Shown here: piece after piece, positions 1-8,409 of the stretch | Position numbering within the stretch: the stretch's first letter is position 1 | Layout of the letters: each line of letters begins with the position of its first letter | Source: Desulfovibrio sp. | GTDB lineage: Bacteria; Desulfobacterota; Desulfovibrionia; Desulfovibrionales; Desulfovibrionaceae | Direction: 5' to 3' | Assembly: GCA_022839785.1 (NCBI GenBank) | Contig: JALHJW010000001.1 | Coordinates: 248,001-312,000, forward strand | Length of the DNA stretch: 64,000 bases | Notes under the pieces: model-generated | The model's database searches: none | Seen by the model: only the letters and a program-made list of their open reading frames with translations | What the model was told of the DNA's origin: nothing | Made by a program: the position numbers and the translations under genes

Positions 1-26
1 GCGTCGCTGCGAACCAACCGGGGACC

Positions 27-96
27 GCAACTTGTTCACAAATGCACAAACAAATCTCGTACCAAGTTGCAATATGCTTAAATAATTGAATAAATT
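27..96 (+). promoter_or_regulatory. AT-rich upstream region with 8-bp inverted repeat and weak promoter
   Basis: The first 110 bases are much more AT-rich than the rest of the window. An exact inverted repeat, GCAACTTG (27-34) and CAAGTTGC (63-70), is separated by 28 bp. The right arm overlaps a possible -35 TTGCAA (67-72), with TAAATT (91-96) 18 bp downstream as a weak -10. This could be the promoter and operator of the sigma-54 activator gene starting at 300. The inverted repeat is seen directly; the promoter role is inference. Confidence 0.3.
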
Positions 97-116
97 TATA
101 TTCAACGGGCTTCTAT

Positions 117-155
117 GCGGCAATTTTTTGCCGCACAGCGGCAATCTCTTGCCGC
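117..155. repeat. Tandem palindromes GCGGCAA-N4-TTGCCGC (two copies)
   Basis: Two identical 18-bp palindromes lie head to tail: GCGGCAA (117-123)/TTGCCGC (128-134) and GCGGCAA (138-144)/TTGCCGC (149-155). Each has 7-bp arms and a 4-bp centre, TTTT in the first and TCTC in the second. Their starts are 21 bp apart, two DNA helical turns. A third copy with centre AAAT lies at 334-351, inside the start of the downstream gene. The arrangement suits a dimeric DNA-binding protein, possibly autoregulation of the activator gene at 300. They could instead form RNA hairpins in its leader. Confidence 0.6.
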
Positions 156-299
156 CCACAGGAGGGCGTGCTATCCCCGGGCTGCGACTGCGACGTCGCC
201 TCCTAGCCCCGCCCGGATACGGGGGAAAAGCGCCCCCGCACCCGGCGGCCGTCATCCCCGGCGGCACAGCAGAGGGCAGGACAGCCGCAGGAATATACG

Positions 300-1340
300 A
301 TGGAATTGCGCACGCACGACACGGCCGGAGAGAGCGGCAAAAATTTGCCGCTCGACGATCTCGACGCCCACCTGGAAGAGCAGCTCCCGGGCGGAACCGC
401 CTTTCTCTTCCGTTCCGTGGGTATGCGGGCGCTACGGCGCGTGGCCGCCCAGGTGGCGGCCTCGGACGCGCCCGTGCTCATCGTGGGCGAATCGGGCACG
501 GGCAAGGAATTGTTCGCCCGCTTCATCCACGCCCTCTCGGGCAGACGCGGCAAGCCCTATGCCCCGGTCAACTGCGGCGTGCTCAAGGGCGAGCTTTTCG
601 CGGACAAGTTCTTCGGCCACGAGCCCGGCGCCTTCACCGGCGCCAACCGCCTGCAGAAGGGCAGCTTCGAACTGGCCGAGGACGGCACGCTTTTTCTGGA
701 CGAGGTGGGCGAGATACCGCCCCAGAACCAGGTGGATTTTCTGCGCGTGCTGGAGGAGAGGAAATTCAGGCGGCTGGGCGGGGAGAAGGACCTGCCCTTC
801 CGGGCGCGCATCGTGGCCGCCACCAACCGCCGCCTGCAGGACATGGTGCGCGAGGGCTCGTTCCGGGCCGACCTCTTCTACCGTCTCAACGTCATTCCCA
901 TCTCCGTGCCGCCGCTGCGCGAACGGCGCGAGGAGATTCCGCCCCTGGCCGAACACTTCCTGGAGATATTCGGCCACCGCTATCACAAGAAGGACCTGAC
1001 CCTGGCCCCGGACACGCTCAAGGTGCTGGGCAGCTACTCCTGGCCGGGCAACGTGCGCGAACTGAAGAACCTCATCGAGCGGCTGGTGTTGATGTCCGAG
1101 GGGGGCGTGATCAGGCCCACGGACCTGCCCCTGGAGATGGACATGGAGGTGGCGGCCTCGGCCCTGCTGGACGGTCCGGCCAGCCTCTCCCTGGACGCGG
1201 CGGTCAAGGAGGCCGAAATCAGGGCTATCCGCCGGGCCTTCCGCGCGGCCGGAGGCAGCCGCAACGAAACCGCGCGCATCCTGCAGATCAGCCCGCGCAC
1301 GCTGCGCCACAAGGTCAGCGCCTACGGCCTGAAGCTGTAG
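300..1340 (+). CDS. Sigma-54-dependent transcriptional activator without receiver domain
   Basis: This 346-residue protein is a bacterial enhancer-binding protein that would use ATP hydrolysis to open sigma-54 promoters. The AAA+ domain shows Walker A GESGTGKE (63-70), the sigma-54-contacting GAFTGA loop (110-115) and Walker B LFLDE (131-135). A Fis-type helix-turn-helix ends the protein (about 318-346). Only about 35 residues precede the AAA+ domain, so there is no receiver, GAF or PAS input and control must come from expression or a partner, as in PspF-like proteins. The ATG at 300 follows a weak GCAGG. A GCGGCAA-N4-TTGCCGC palindrome lies within codons 12-18. The gene converges on the response regulator gene, 11 bp away. 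Confidence 0.9.
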   Translation: MELRTHDTAGESGKNLPLDDLDAHLEEQLPGGTAFLFRSVGMRALRRVAAQVAASDAPVLIVGESGTGKELFARFIHALSGRRGKPYAPVNCGVLKGELFADKFFGHEPGAFTGANRLQKGSFELAEDGTLFLDEVGEIPPQNQVDFLRVLEERKFRRLGGEKDLPFRARIVAATNRRLQDMVREGSFRADLFYRLNVIPISVPPLRERREEIPPLAEHFLEIFGHRYHKKDLTLAPDTLKVLGSYSWPGNVRELKNLIERLVLMSEGGVIRPTDLPLEMDMEVAASALLDGPASLSLDAAVKEAEIRAIRRAFRAAGGSRNETARILQISPRTLRHKVSAYGLKL

Positions 1341-1351
1341 GCGCGCGCCAC

Positions 1352-1804
1352 TCAGGCAGCCGGAGAGGACGACGGGGCGCGGCGGGCCCCTGAGTCGCCC
1401 GGGGCGGCGCGTTCCTGGCCGCGGTACTGCTCCATGATCCCGCCCGCCTTGGCGAGCAGCTCCCGGAATTCGAACGGCTTGGCCACGAACCCATCGACGC
1501 CGTGGTCCATGCAGGCCGTGGCCCGCAGCCGGAACACGTCGGACGAGACGAAGAGGATGGGCGTCTCCCCGGCGGGACCGGGCAGCTCCCGGATGCGGTG
1601 CGCCAGCGCCACGCCGGACATGCCCAGGAGGCGATTTTCCAGGACGACGAGATCGAAGCGCCCTTGGCGCACGAGGGCCAGCGCTTTTCGTGCGTCATCC
1701 GTGACCTCGACCCGCGCCCCTTCCCGCTCGAAGAGGATCTGCGAGATCGTGGCGTTGGCGTGGTCGGTGTCGGCGATGAGGATGGTTCTGTCACGGAACG
1801 GCAT
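1352..1804 (-). CDS. Single-domain response regulator with Glu at the phospho-acceptor site
   Basis: This 150-residue protein is a stand-alone receiver domain with a low-complexity C-terminal tail and no output domain. Acidic residues D12 and D14, the switch Ser in FVSSD and the Lys in AKPFEF are present. The normal phospho-acceptor Asp is replaced by Glu: the stretch reads DLVVLENRLLGMSG, with E56 where family members have D. Such a substitution usually blocks phosphorylation and can mimic the active state. The gene follows the hybrid kinase gene on the same strand after about 235 bp, so it may be a non-canonical partner of that kinase. The ATG at 1804 follows a GGGAG about 15 bp upstream. 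Confidence 0.85.
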   Translation of the reverse strand: MPFRDRTILIADTDHANATISQILFEREGARVEVTDDARKALALVRQGRFDLVVLENRLLGMSGVALAHRIRELPGPAGETPILFVSSDVFRLRATACMDHGVDGFVAKPFEFRELLAKAGGIMEQYRGQERAAPGDSGARRAPSSSPAA

Positions 1805-2039
1805 GGATAGGCTTTTCTCCCGGCAGCCGCGCCGGAGTCGCGGGAACGCGGCCGCATGCGGGGGAAATCCGTTGCCGCGCGCCGCACCACGGCGGCTGGC
1901 GCGCCTTCCGGCCGCATGGCCGGAACCTTTCCCCCGGGGACATGGTGGAGTTTCGGCAGGGCCGCGTCAAGTGTTTTCATACCAAATAGATATGATTTTT
2001 CTCTGTCGTCTCGCGCGCCCGGACGGCCTCGCGTCCGGC

Positions 2040-4904
2040 CTACCGTCCGACGGCCAGGCGGCGCAGGACCCGGGCGAGTTCCTGCATGTCCACGGGCTTG
2101 GCCAGGTAGTCGTCCGCCCCCGCGCCGAGAAAACGCTCCCGGTCTCCGTCCATGGCGTAGGACGTGAGGGCCACCACGGGCACCTCCGCCCTGGCCCGGA
2201 ACACGGGATCGGAGCGGATGCGGCGCATGGCCGCCTCGCCGTCCAGTTCGGGCATCTGGATGTCCATGAGGACGCAGGCGAACGCCGTCTCCTGAAGAAG
2301 ACCGAGCGCCTCCTCCCCGTTCTGCGCGCAGTCCGCGACGAAGCCCATCTTCTCCAGCGAACGGCGGAGCAGCAACCGGTTGATGGCCTCGTCCTCCACG
2401 ACCAGGACGCGTCTGCCGCGGCCGAACGCCTGCCCGGCCCCGGTCCCGCTCCCGTCGGCATCCCCCTCCGGCGCCTCGGGATGCGCATCTTCCACGCTCA
2501 CGGTGAAGGTGATCTCCGTGCCCTCCCCGGGCAGGCTGTCCACGACCGCCGTGCCGCCCATGAGGCCCACCAGCCGCTTGACGATGGCCAGGCCGAGCCC
2601 CGCTCCGCCCCTGCTCCTGGTGAGGGAGCCGTCGAGCTGCGAAAAGGGTTGGAACATCTCCTCCACCCTGTCTTCGGGAATGCCGGCCCCGCTGTCCGCC
2701 ACGCTGAAAGCGAGCCCGCGGCCGCTCCGGCCCGGCATGCGGGGCAGGCTCCAGGCCGCGATGCGGATGCCGCCGCTGTCCGTGAACTTGATGGCGTTGC
2801 CCAGCAGGTTGAAGAGGATCTGCCTGAGCCTGACCTCGTCGCCCACCACCTCCGGAGGCAGTCCGGGGTCCGCGTCCACGCGCAGGACGAGCCCCTTGCT
2901 CCGCGCCGGCTGCTCGAAGAGTCTGGCCACGGAGGTCACGAGATCCCGGGGAGCGAAACGCGCCGGATTCAGGGTGAACCCTCCGGCCTCGATGACCGAA
3001 AGATTGAGCAGATCGCTGAGAATGGTCAGGAGGTTGCGGCTGGAAACCAGGGCGAGGCTGACCCACTCGGCCTGGTCGGGATCGAGCCGCGATCCTTTCA
3101 GGAGCTGGAGCATGCCCATGACGCCGTTGAGCGGGGTGCGCAGTTCGTGACTCATGTTGGCCAGGAACTCGCTCTTGCTGCGGTTGGCCTTTTCCGCGGC
3201 CTCCTTGGCCCGCAGCATCTCCTCCTCGGCCTGCTTGCGCGGCGTCTCGTCGGCGAAGACCACGGCCACCTCGCCGCTGGGCAGCCGGAAGACGGAGTTC
3301 TCCACCCACAGACCGATCCTGTCGTCCCGGCTGCGCGACAGGGCGTACTGCTCCGGCCGCCCGGAGCCATGCACCCGCAGCAGGACGTCGAGCAACCCCA
3401 GGGATCGCACGCCGGGGAAGACCTCCTCCGCATCCCGGCCGACCACGTCCAGCCGGTTGACCTGGGCGATGCGCTCGCCCGCCCGGTTGATGTCCCGGAT
3501 GCGGAACGCTCCGCCGTCATCCGTCGGCTGGAGGATCATCACGCCGTCGCCCATGGCGTCGAAGAGGCTGCGGAAGCGCTCCTCGCTCTCGCGCACGGCG
3601 ACTTCGGCCTTGGAGCGCTCCGTGATGTCGGTGAAGATGCAGTGCGTCCGCTGGAACCGCCCCCTGCCGTCAAGCTGCACACGGCCGTTGAAAGAGACGA
3701 GCACCGAGCCGCCGTCCTTGCGGCGCATCTCGAACTCGACCCCGTCAATGGCGCAGGCGTGCTTGAACAAAGGGAAATTGCGGTCGAAATGCTCCGCGTA
3801 GCCCGGGCCGAGAAAATCGCCGAACCACCGGCCCGCCACCTCGTCCTTGGCGTATCCCAGCGTGTCCAGCCACTTCCGGTTCACGTCCAGAAAATGCCCC
3901 GTCTCGTCCAGCGACTGATAGGCCAGCGGCGCGTTCTCGAAGAGCAGGCGGAAGCGCTCCTCGTTCTCGCGCACCGCCGCCTCGGCCCGGACGCGGGAGG
4001 TGATGTCGCGCAAGGACACTTGGCGGGCCAGTCTGCCGCCGAACCTGACCGGCACGGCATAGACCTCCGCATCGAAAACGCCGCCATCCAGCCGCAGGAC
4101 CTGCGCCTCGGCGGGCGGGGCTGTCCGCTCCGAGGCGGTGAATTCCGCGATGCGGGCGCGCACCGTCTCGCGGTGCGCCTCCGGCACGAAATCGAGGATG
4201 CCGCGGCCCTCCACCTGTTCGCTCCGCGTGGCCCCGACGAGGCGCAGGGCCGCGGGATTGGCGTAGAGAATCACGCCGTCGGCGTGGATCAGGATGCCGT
4301 CGGGAGAGCCCTCCACCAGGCGGCGATGCTGCTCCTCCCTGGCCCGCAGCAGGTCGAGGCTCCGCGTGCGCTCCAGTTCCGCGCCGGCGCGCGCGGCGAC
4401 GTGCGTGAAGAAGTCCGGGGCCCAGTCGGGCAGGACGAGTTCCCGGCGGGAAAAGAGGCAGACCAGGCCTATCGTCCGGCCCGCCTCGTCGCCGAGCGGA
4501 AACCCGGCGCAGCCTTCGATGCCGTTCCCGCGAAGAATCGGGGCCTGCGGGAAGCGTCCGGCGGCTCCGCTACGGACGTGCAGGAACCCGGAGGCCGCAG
4601 AGGCCGCGCAGGGCGTCCGGACGAGTTCGCGGATCAACGCCGCGCCTGATGCGCCGCCGTGCGCGGCCACGACGCGGACCGCATCGCCGTCGGCCAGCTC
4701 GCCGATGACGGCGGTGTCGGCTCCGAAGGCGGCGCACAGCCATTCCGTCAGACGTTCGGCGTACGCGCGCCCGAAAACCCGGCTCGTGGTCCGGGTGAGA
4801 TCGCGGTAGACCGCACGCTCGTCCCAGCTCCCGCCCGCGCCGCCGTCCCCGGCCGATGTTTCCGACGCCTTGCGCATATGCCCCGCCGCCTCGCCCATGC
4901 ACAC
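2040..4904 (-). CDS. Hybrid sensor histidine kinase (GAF-PAS-PAS-PAS-HisKA-HATPase-REC)
   Basis: This is a 954-residue apparently cytoplasmic sensor kinase with no membrane segment. Domains in order are a GAF-like region (about 30-190), three PAS domains (about 195-305, 315-430, 440-560), HisKA with phospho-acceptor H586 in NMSHELRTPLNG, an HATPase domain (N703 in NLLGNAIKFT, DSGAGIP, GGAGLGLAIV), and a C-terminal receiver with D881 in MDIQMPELDG and K936. Three tandem PAS domains suggest redox, haem/flavin or small-ligand sensing; the ligand is unknown. The longest frame begins with GTG at 4904; ATG codons at residues 3 and 10 are alternatives, the latter preceded by GGCGGGG. A perfect TATAAT lies about 40 bp upstream. 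A short GC hairpin follows the stop near 2020-2039, without a clear T tract. Confidence 0.92.
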   Translation of the reverse strand: MCMGEAAGHMRKASETSAGDGGAGGSWDERAVYRDLTRTTSRVFGRAYAERLTEWLCAAFGADTAVIGELADGDAVRVVAAHGGASGAALIRELVRTPCAASAASGFLHVRSGAAGRFPQAPILRGNGIEGCAGFPLGDEAGRTIGLVCLFSRRELVLPDWAPDFFTHVAARAGAELERTRSLDLLRAREEQHRRLVEGSPDGILIHADGVILYANPAALRLVGATRSEQVEGRGILDFVPEAHRETVRARIAEFTASERTAPPAEAQVLRLDGGVFDAEVYAVPVRFGGRLARQVSLRDITSRVRAEAAVRENEERFRLLFENAPLAYQSLDETGHFLDVNRKWLDTLGYAKDEVAGRWFGDFLGPGYAEHFDRNFPLFKHACAIDGVEFEMRRKDGGSVLVSFNGRVQLDGRGRFQRTHCIFTDITERSKAEVAVRESEERFRSLFDAMGDGVMILQPTDDGGAFRIRDINRAGERIAQVNRLDVVGRDAEEVFPGVRSLGLLDVLLRVHGSGRPEQYALSRSRDDRIGLWVENSVFRLPSGEVAVVFADETPRKQAEEEMLRAKEAAEKANRSKSEFLANMSHELRTPLNGVMGMLQLLKGSRLDPDQAEWVSLALVSSRNLLTILSDLLNLSVIEAGGFTLNPARFAPRDLVTSVARLFEQPARSKGLVLRVDADPGLPPEVVGDEVRLRQILFNLLGNAIKFTDSGGIRIAAWSLPRMPGRSGRGLAFSVADSGAGIPEDRVEEMFQPFSQLDGSLTRSRGGAGLGLAIVKRLVGLMGGTAVVDSLPGEGTEITFTVSVEDAHPEAPEGDADGSGTGAGQAFGRGRRVLVVEDEAINRLLLRRSLEKMGFVADCAQNGEEALGLLQETAFACVLMDIQMPELDGEAAMRRIRSDPVFRARAEVPVVALTSYAMDGDRERFLGAGADDYLAKPVDMQELARVLRRLAVGR

Positions 4905-4940
4905 TTCTGCACGAGCCTACGCCGCGCCGCAACCCCGGCA

Positions 4941-4946
4941 ATTATA
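4941..4946 (-). promoter_or_regulatory. Perfect -10 element (TATAAT) upstream of the histidine kinase
   Basis: The minus strand reads TATAAT exactly, in a short AT-rich patch between the tRNA terminator and the kinase start. No convincing -35 is found 16-18 bp upstream, where the sequence is GC-rich. Transcription would start near 4934, roughly 30 bp before the GTG start codon. Confidence 0.4.
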
Positions 4947-4980
4947 TTTCCCCACCGGGGGGTCCGGCGCTGCCGGAAAA

Positions 4981-5009
4981 AGAAAAAGGGGTTGCTGACG
5001 CAACCCCTT
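4981..5009 (-). terminator. Rho-independent terminator after tRNA-Lys
   Basis: On the minus strand a perfect 10-bp stem (arms at 5000-5009 and 4986-4995, AAGGGGTTGC paired with GCAACCCCTT) closes a 4-base loop and runs into TTTTTCTTTTT. It lies about 10 bp beyond the encoded CCA of the tRNA. Confidence 0.93.
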
Positions 5010-5019
5010 GGGGATTCTC

Positions 5020-5095
5020 TGGTGGGCTACCGGTGACTCGAACACCGAACCAACTGATTAAGAGTCAGCTGCTCTACCTATTGAGCTAGTAGCCC
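5020..5095 (-). tRNA. tRNA-Lys(CTT)
   Basis: The minus strand folds as a complete 76-nt tRNA: acceptor GGGCTAC paired with GTAGCCC, D-stem GCTC/GAGC, anticodon stem GCTGA/TCAGT around loop CTCTTAA, a GTTCGAGTC T-arm sequence, discriminator A and an encoded CCA (5020-5022). Anticodon CTT reads AAG lysine codons, the favoured lysine codon in a GC-rich genome. It has its own promoter and terminator and stands alone. Confidence 0.96.
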
Positions 5096-5116
5096 TTCGC
5101 TCGACGCGAGAGCCGT

Positions 5117-5145
5117 TGTCTAATGAAACGAGCCTCGGGTGTCAA
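5117..5145 (-). promoter_or_regulatory. Sigma-70 type promoter of tRNA-Lys
   Basis: On the minus strand a consensus -35 TTGACA (5140-5145) and -10 TAGACA (5117-5122) are separated by exactly 17 bp. Predicted transcription starts near 5110, about 15 bp before the mature tRNA 5' end at 5095. Confidence 0.7.
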
Positions 5146-5269
5146 GACGAAATCTCGGCAATGTTGCAAAGAATCGACGGGACGATTTTTCTCCTTCGCA
5201 TTTACGCCGCCCCCGGCTTCTGCTAGGAGTCGAAAATCCACGCCCGGCGCGCTTTCCGAGGTTGACCGC

Positions 5270-7162
5270 ATGCACTGGACACCGGCTTCCCGCTTTCCTT
5301 CACGGCTGCTGGTCGCAGCCCTGCTCTGGTTTTGCGCCCTGGCCGCCGTTCCCGCGGCCGCCCAGACGGGCGACCCAGCCACGCCCCTCCCTGTCCGCAT
5401 GGAGGCCGCCCCGCTCGCCCTGGCCGCGCCCGAACCGCCGCTCCCGCCGGATGCTGCCGCGCTTCTGGTCGTGACCCTGACCCCGGAGCCGGGCTGGTAC
5501 TTCTACGCCAACGACCCCGGCGCCATGGGCCAGCCCACCCGGCTCGCCGCCTCCCTGGCGGGCGGGCCCGCGCCGTTCGCCCCGCTCTACCCCGCCGGGC
5601 GGGAAAAGCCCGATCCCTTCGGCTCGGGCGAGATGGTGCGCGTTTACGACGGCCCCGCGCGCCTCTTCCTGCCCCTGCCGCCGGGCGCATCCCGCGTGGA
5701 CCTCGCCGCCGAGCTGCTGCTCTGCTCCGCGCAAAGCTGCCTGCCCGCGCGTCTGACCGCGGCCGTGGCCCTGCCCGCCGACCTCGCTTCCCTGCCCCCG
5801 GCCCGCTCCGCGCCCTGGTGGCCGGAAGTGGCCCGCGCCCTGCCCGGGCGGCCCGCTCCGGCCGAAGAGGCCGCGCCGGTCCCCCAGGCCGGCACGGAAA
5901 CGCAGGCCGCCTTCGCTCCGGACTTCTCCCCCCGCTTCCACCAGCAGGGGCTGGAGGTGGCAGGACTCGCCAAGGCCGCGATGCTAGCCTTCCTGGCTGG
6001 GCTGCTCCTCAACCTCATGCCCTGCGTGCTGCCCGTGGCCAGCCTCAAGCTCAAGGGCCTGCTCTCGGGCTGCGGCATGGACGGGCACGCGGACCCGGTG
6101 GGCTGCTTCCGCACCTTCAACCTCTTCTTCGCCCTGGGCGTCATCTCCTGGTTCGTGGCCCTGGCCGTGCTCCTGGCCTCCCTGGAGCTGGCCTGGGGGC
6201 AGATCTTCCAGAGCCAGGGCACGGTCCTGGCCCTGGCCGTGCTGGTCTTCGCCCTGGCCCTTTCGCTCTTCGGCGTCTTCACCCTGCCGGTCATCGACCT
6301 CAAGGCCCCGGTTTCGGGCAGGAGTTCACGCGGCGCGGCCTTCTTTTCGGGCTGTCTGGCCACGCTCCTGGCCACGCCCTGCTCCGGCCCCTTCCTGGGC
6401 GGCGTGCTGGCCTGGACCCTGACCCAGCCCGCCGTCGTGGTCGCGGCGGTCTTCGCCTGCATCGGCCTGGGCATGGCCTCGCCCTACCTCGTCATGTGCG
6501 TGCGGCCCCAGATGCTCTTCATCTTCAACCTACCCGGCTCCTGGACCCTGTTCGTGGAGCGGCTGGCCGGATTCTTCCTGGCCGCCACGGCGGTCTACCT
6601 CCTCAACACCCTGCCCGCCTGGTCGCTCGGCCGGGCTATGGTCCTGCTGCTGCTCACCGCCTTCGCGGCCTGGGTGTGGGGAAGCTGGACCTCGCTCTCG
6701 CGGCCCCTGTGGCACCGTCTCGGCGTCCGCGCCGCGGCCCTGGCCGTGGTCGTGGCGGGCTGGTCCTGGGCCGCGCACCCGCCGCTGCCGGACGTCTCCT
6801 GGGAACCCTTCGAGCCCGCCGCCTTCACCGAGGCGGTCGGAGCGCAGCCCGTCCTGGCCGACTTCACGGCGGACTGGTGCCCGAACTGCAAATTCCTGGA
6901 GTTCTCGGTGCTCACCGAGGAGAACCTGGCCCGCTGGAAGCGGCGCTACGGCATGCGTTTCGTGAAGGTGGACCTGACGCGCGAGAACCCGGCCGCCCAG
7001 GCCCTGCTCGAAGCCATGGGCAGCCGCTCGATTCCCGTTGTGGCGCTCTTTCCCGCGGGGGAAAAGTCGCGCGAGCCGCTGGTGCTGCGCGACCTCTTCA
7101 CCCTGCGGACCCTGGAGTCCGCCATGGAGCGGGAGCTTATCCCGCTCACTCCAGACAAATGA
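5270..7162 (+). CDS. dsbD: Thiol:disulfide interchange protein DsbD
   Basis: This inner-membrane protein moves electrons from cytoplasmic thioredoxin to periplasmic thiol reductants and cytochrome c maturation. From the ATG at 5270, preceded by GAGG, it has 630 residues: a signal peptide ending near AAA-Q, an N-terminal periplasmic immunoglobulin-like domain with a Cys pair (CSAQSC), a membrane domain with about eight helices carrying the reactive cysteines (LMPCVLPV and ATPCSGPF), and a C-terminal thioredoxin domain with active site WCPNC. The frame is open about 50 codons further upstream, but that stretch overlaps the tRNA promoter and lacks a signal peptide. The last 17 bp overlap the 3' end of the convergent M24 peptidase gene. 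Confidence 0.93.
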   Translation: MHWTPASRFPSRLLVAALLWFCALAAVPAAAQTGDPATPLPVRMEAAPLALAAPEPPLPPDAAALLVVTLTPEPGWYFYANDPGAMGQPTRLAASLAGGPAPFAPLYPAGREKPDPFGSGEMVRVYDGPARLFLPLPPGASRVDLAAELLLCSAQSCLPARLTAAVALPADLASLPPARSAPWWPEVARALPGRPAPAEEAAPVPQAGTETQAAFAPDFSPRFHQQGLEVAGLAKAAMLAFLAGLLLNLMPCVLPVASLKLKGLLSGCGMDGHADPVGCFRTFNLFFALGVISWFVALAVLLASLELAWGQIFQSQGTVLALAVLVFALALSLFGVFTLPVIDLKAPVSGRSSRGAAFFSGCLATLLATPCSGPFLGGVLAWTLTQPAVVVAAVFACIGLGMASPYLVMCVRPQMLFIFNLPGSWTLFVERLAGFFLAATAVYLLNTLPAWSLGRAMVLLLLTAFAAWVWGSWTSLSRPLWHRLGVRAAALAVVVAGWSWAAHPPLPDVSWEPFEPAAFTEAVGAQPVLADFTADWCPNCKFLEFSVLTEENLARWKRRYGMRFVKVDLTRENPAAQALLEAMGSRSIPVVALFPAGEKSREPLVLRDLFTLRTLESAMERELIPLTPDK

Positions 7163-8369
7163 TGGCGTAATCCGAGCCGGTGATGCACTCGCCGCCGCGC
7201 GACGTGACCACGAAGGTGTTCTCCACCCCGACCATGCCCAGGCCGGGCACGCCGAATTTGGGCTCCAGCGCCACCACCTGATTCTCCTCCAAAGGCTCGT
7301 CAAAGCCCTCGGCGATCACCGGCCAGCCGTCGATGGCCAGACCGATGCCGTGGCCCACGAACTTCACCGTGTTCGGCGCCAGGGCCATGAACCCCTCGGA
7401 CAGTCCCGCCGCCGCGGCCATGTCCAGGCTGCGGCGATAGAGTTCGCTCGGGGTGGCTCCGGGCAGCAGATTATCGGCCAGCCAGGCTTGGACCTCCACG
7501 CACAGGTCGTGGCCGCGCCGCGCCGCGTCCGGGATTGAGGACCGGGGTCCGGCCCAGTAGACCTGGGTCTTGTCCGTGGCGTAGCCCTCCAGGCAAAAGC
7601 CGCAATCCAGCGCCAACGGCTCGCCCTGCTTCCATGTCTTGCCCCGATACCCCATGAAGGGCAGGGACGGATGCTCGCCGCGCAGCCCCAGCGGGCCGTC
7701 GAAGGCGCTCGGGTAGTTGCCCGAATCGCCCGCCGAGACGTGGCCGAGGAATATTTCCTCGCCGAACGCGCCCATGCGCATGTGGCCCATGTGCCCCAGC
7801 TCGAAGAAGACCTGCCAGGTCAGGTGGCTGATTTCGCGCTCGTTCATGCCGGGCCTGAGGCGGCTCGGCATGAGCCCGTGCAGGGCCTCGTCGTGCCGCG
7901 CGCCGCACAGCCGCATCTTGGCCAGCTCCCAGGCGCTCTTCACGCCGCGCGCCCGGGCCAGCACGCCGTCCCCGGAGAGGAAGGCTATCTCGCCCAGATT
8001 CTTCTGCAGCGACTCGGCGAGGTTCCAGGGCAGGCCGCCCTTCTCCGCCGCCACCACAGGCGGCAGGGGGCAGCCCGCCTCCGCGGCCAGCCGGGGCAGG
8101 TCGCGGTAGGAACGGAACTCCACGATGCCGGACAGCGGCGACTCCAGGCGGGCCCGGTCGATGCCGCGCCGCAGGAAGAGCACGGGCTCGCCGTCGCGCG
8201 GCAGCCAGAAGACGCCCTGGATCAGCGTGCCGGTCAGCCAGTAGATGTTCACCTTGGTGAAGACCATCAGGCCGCCCGCCTGCGGCAGGTGGATGTTCAG
8301 GAGGTCGCGGCAGCGGGCCCAGCGCCCGCGGATTTCCTCAAGGGGGATTCTTTCCAAGGCTTCGAACAT
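7146..8369 (-). CDS. M24 family metallopeptidase (Xaa-Pro aminopeptidase/creatinase fold)
   Basis: This protein of 407 residues has an N-terminal creatinase-like domain and a C-terminal pita-bread metallopeptidase domain. The five expected metal ligands can be read: two Asp in LDCGFCLEGYATDKTQV, His in VGHGIGL, and Glu in ALEPKFG and GVENTFV. It is probably a proline-specific aminopeptidase or a related hydrolase; the exact substrate is unknown. The ATG at 8369 gives the usual family N-terminus; the frame is open further upstream but would overlap the divergent gene at 8410. It is divergent from the CoA-binding protein gene with about 40 bp between starts, and its stop lies inside the end of dsbD. 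Confidence 0.88.
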   Translation of the reverse strand: MFEALERIPLEEIRGRWARCRDLLNIHLPQAGGLMVFTKVNIYWLTGTLIQGVFWLPRDGEPVLFLRRGIDRARLESPLSGIVEFRSYRDLPRLAAEAGCPLPPVVAAEKGGLPWNLAESLQKNLGEIAFLSGDGVLARARGVKSAWELAKMRLCGARHDEALHGLMPSRLRPGMNEREISHLTWQVFFELGHMGHMRMGAFGEEIFLGHVSAGDSGNYPSAFDGPLGLRGEHPSLPFMGYRGKTWKQGEPLALDCGFCLEGYATDKTQVYWAGPRSSIPDAARRGHDLCVEVQAWLADNLLPGATPSELYRRSLDMAAAAGLSEGFMALAPNTVKFVGHGIGLAIDGWPVIAEGFDEPLEENQVVALEPKFGVPGLGMVGVENTFVVTSRGGECITGSDYAIICLE

Positions 8370-8409
8370 CGTGTAGTGCTCCAGGCGAAGATATTGTAAG
8401 GGAAGCAGC

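Noticed and set aside
1434..4649. Very long open frame (over 1000 codons) on the plus strand opposite the histidine kinase
   Set aside because: It is antisense to a gene with clear kinase motifs. Long antisense frames are expected at this GC content, and the translation shows no recognisable domain. The same holds for other long antisense frames, for example opposite clpB, ffh and secA.
4720..5089. Short plus-strand frames over the tRNA-Lys and kinase promoter region
   Set aside because: They overlap the tRNA and its terminator, have no ribosome-binding site and no third-position bias.
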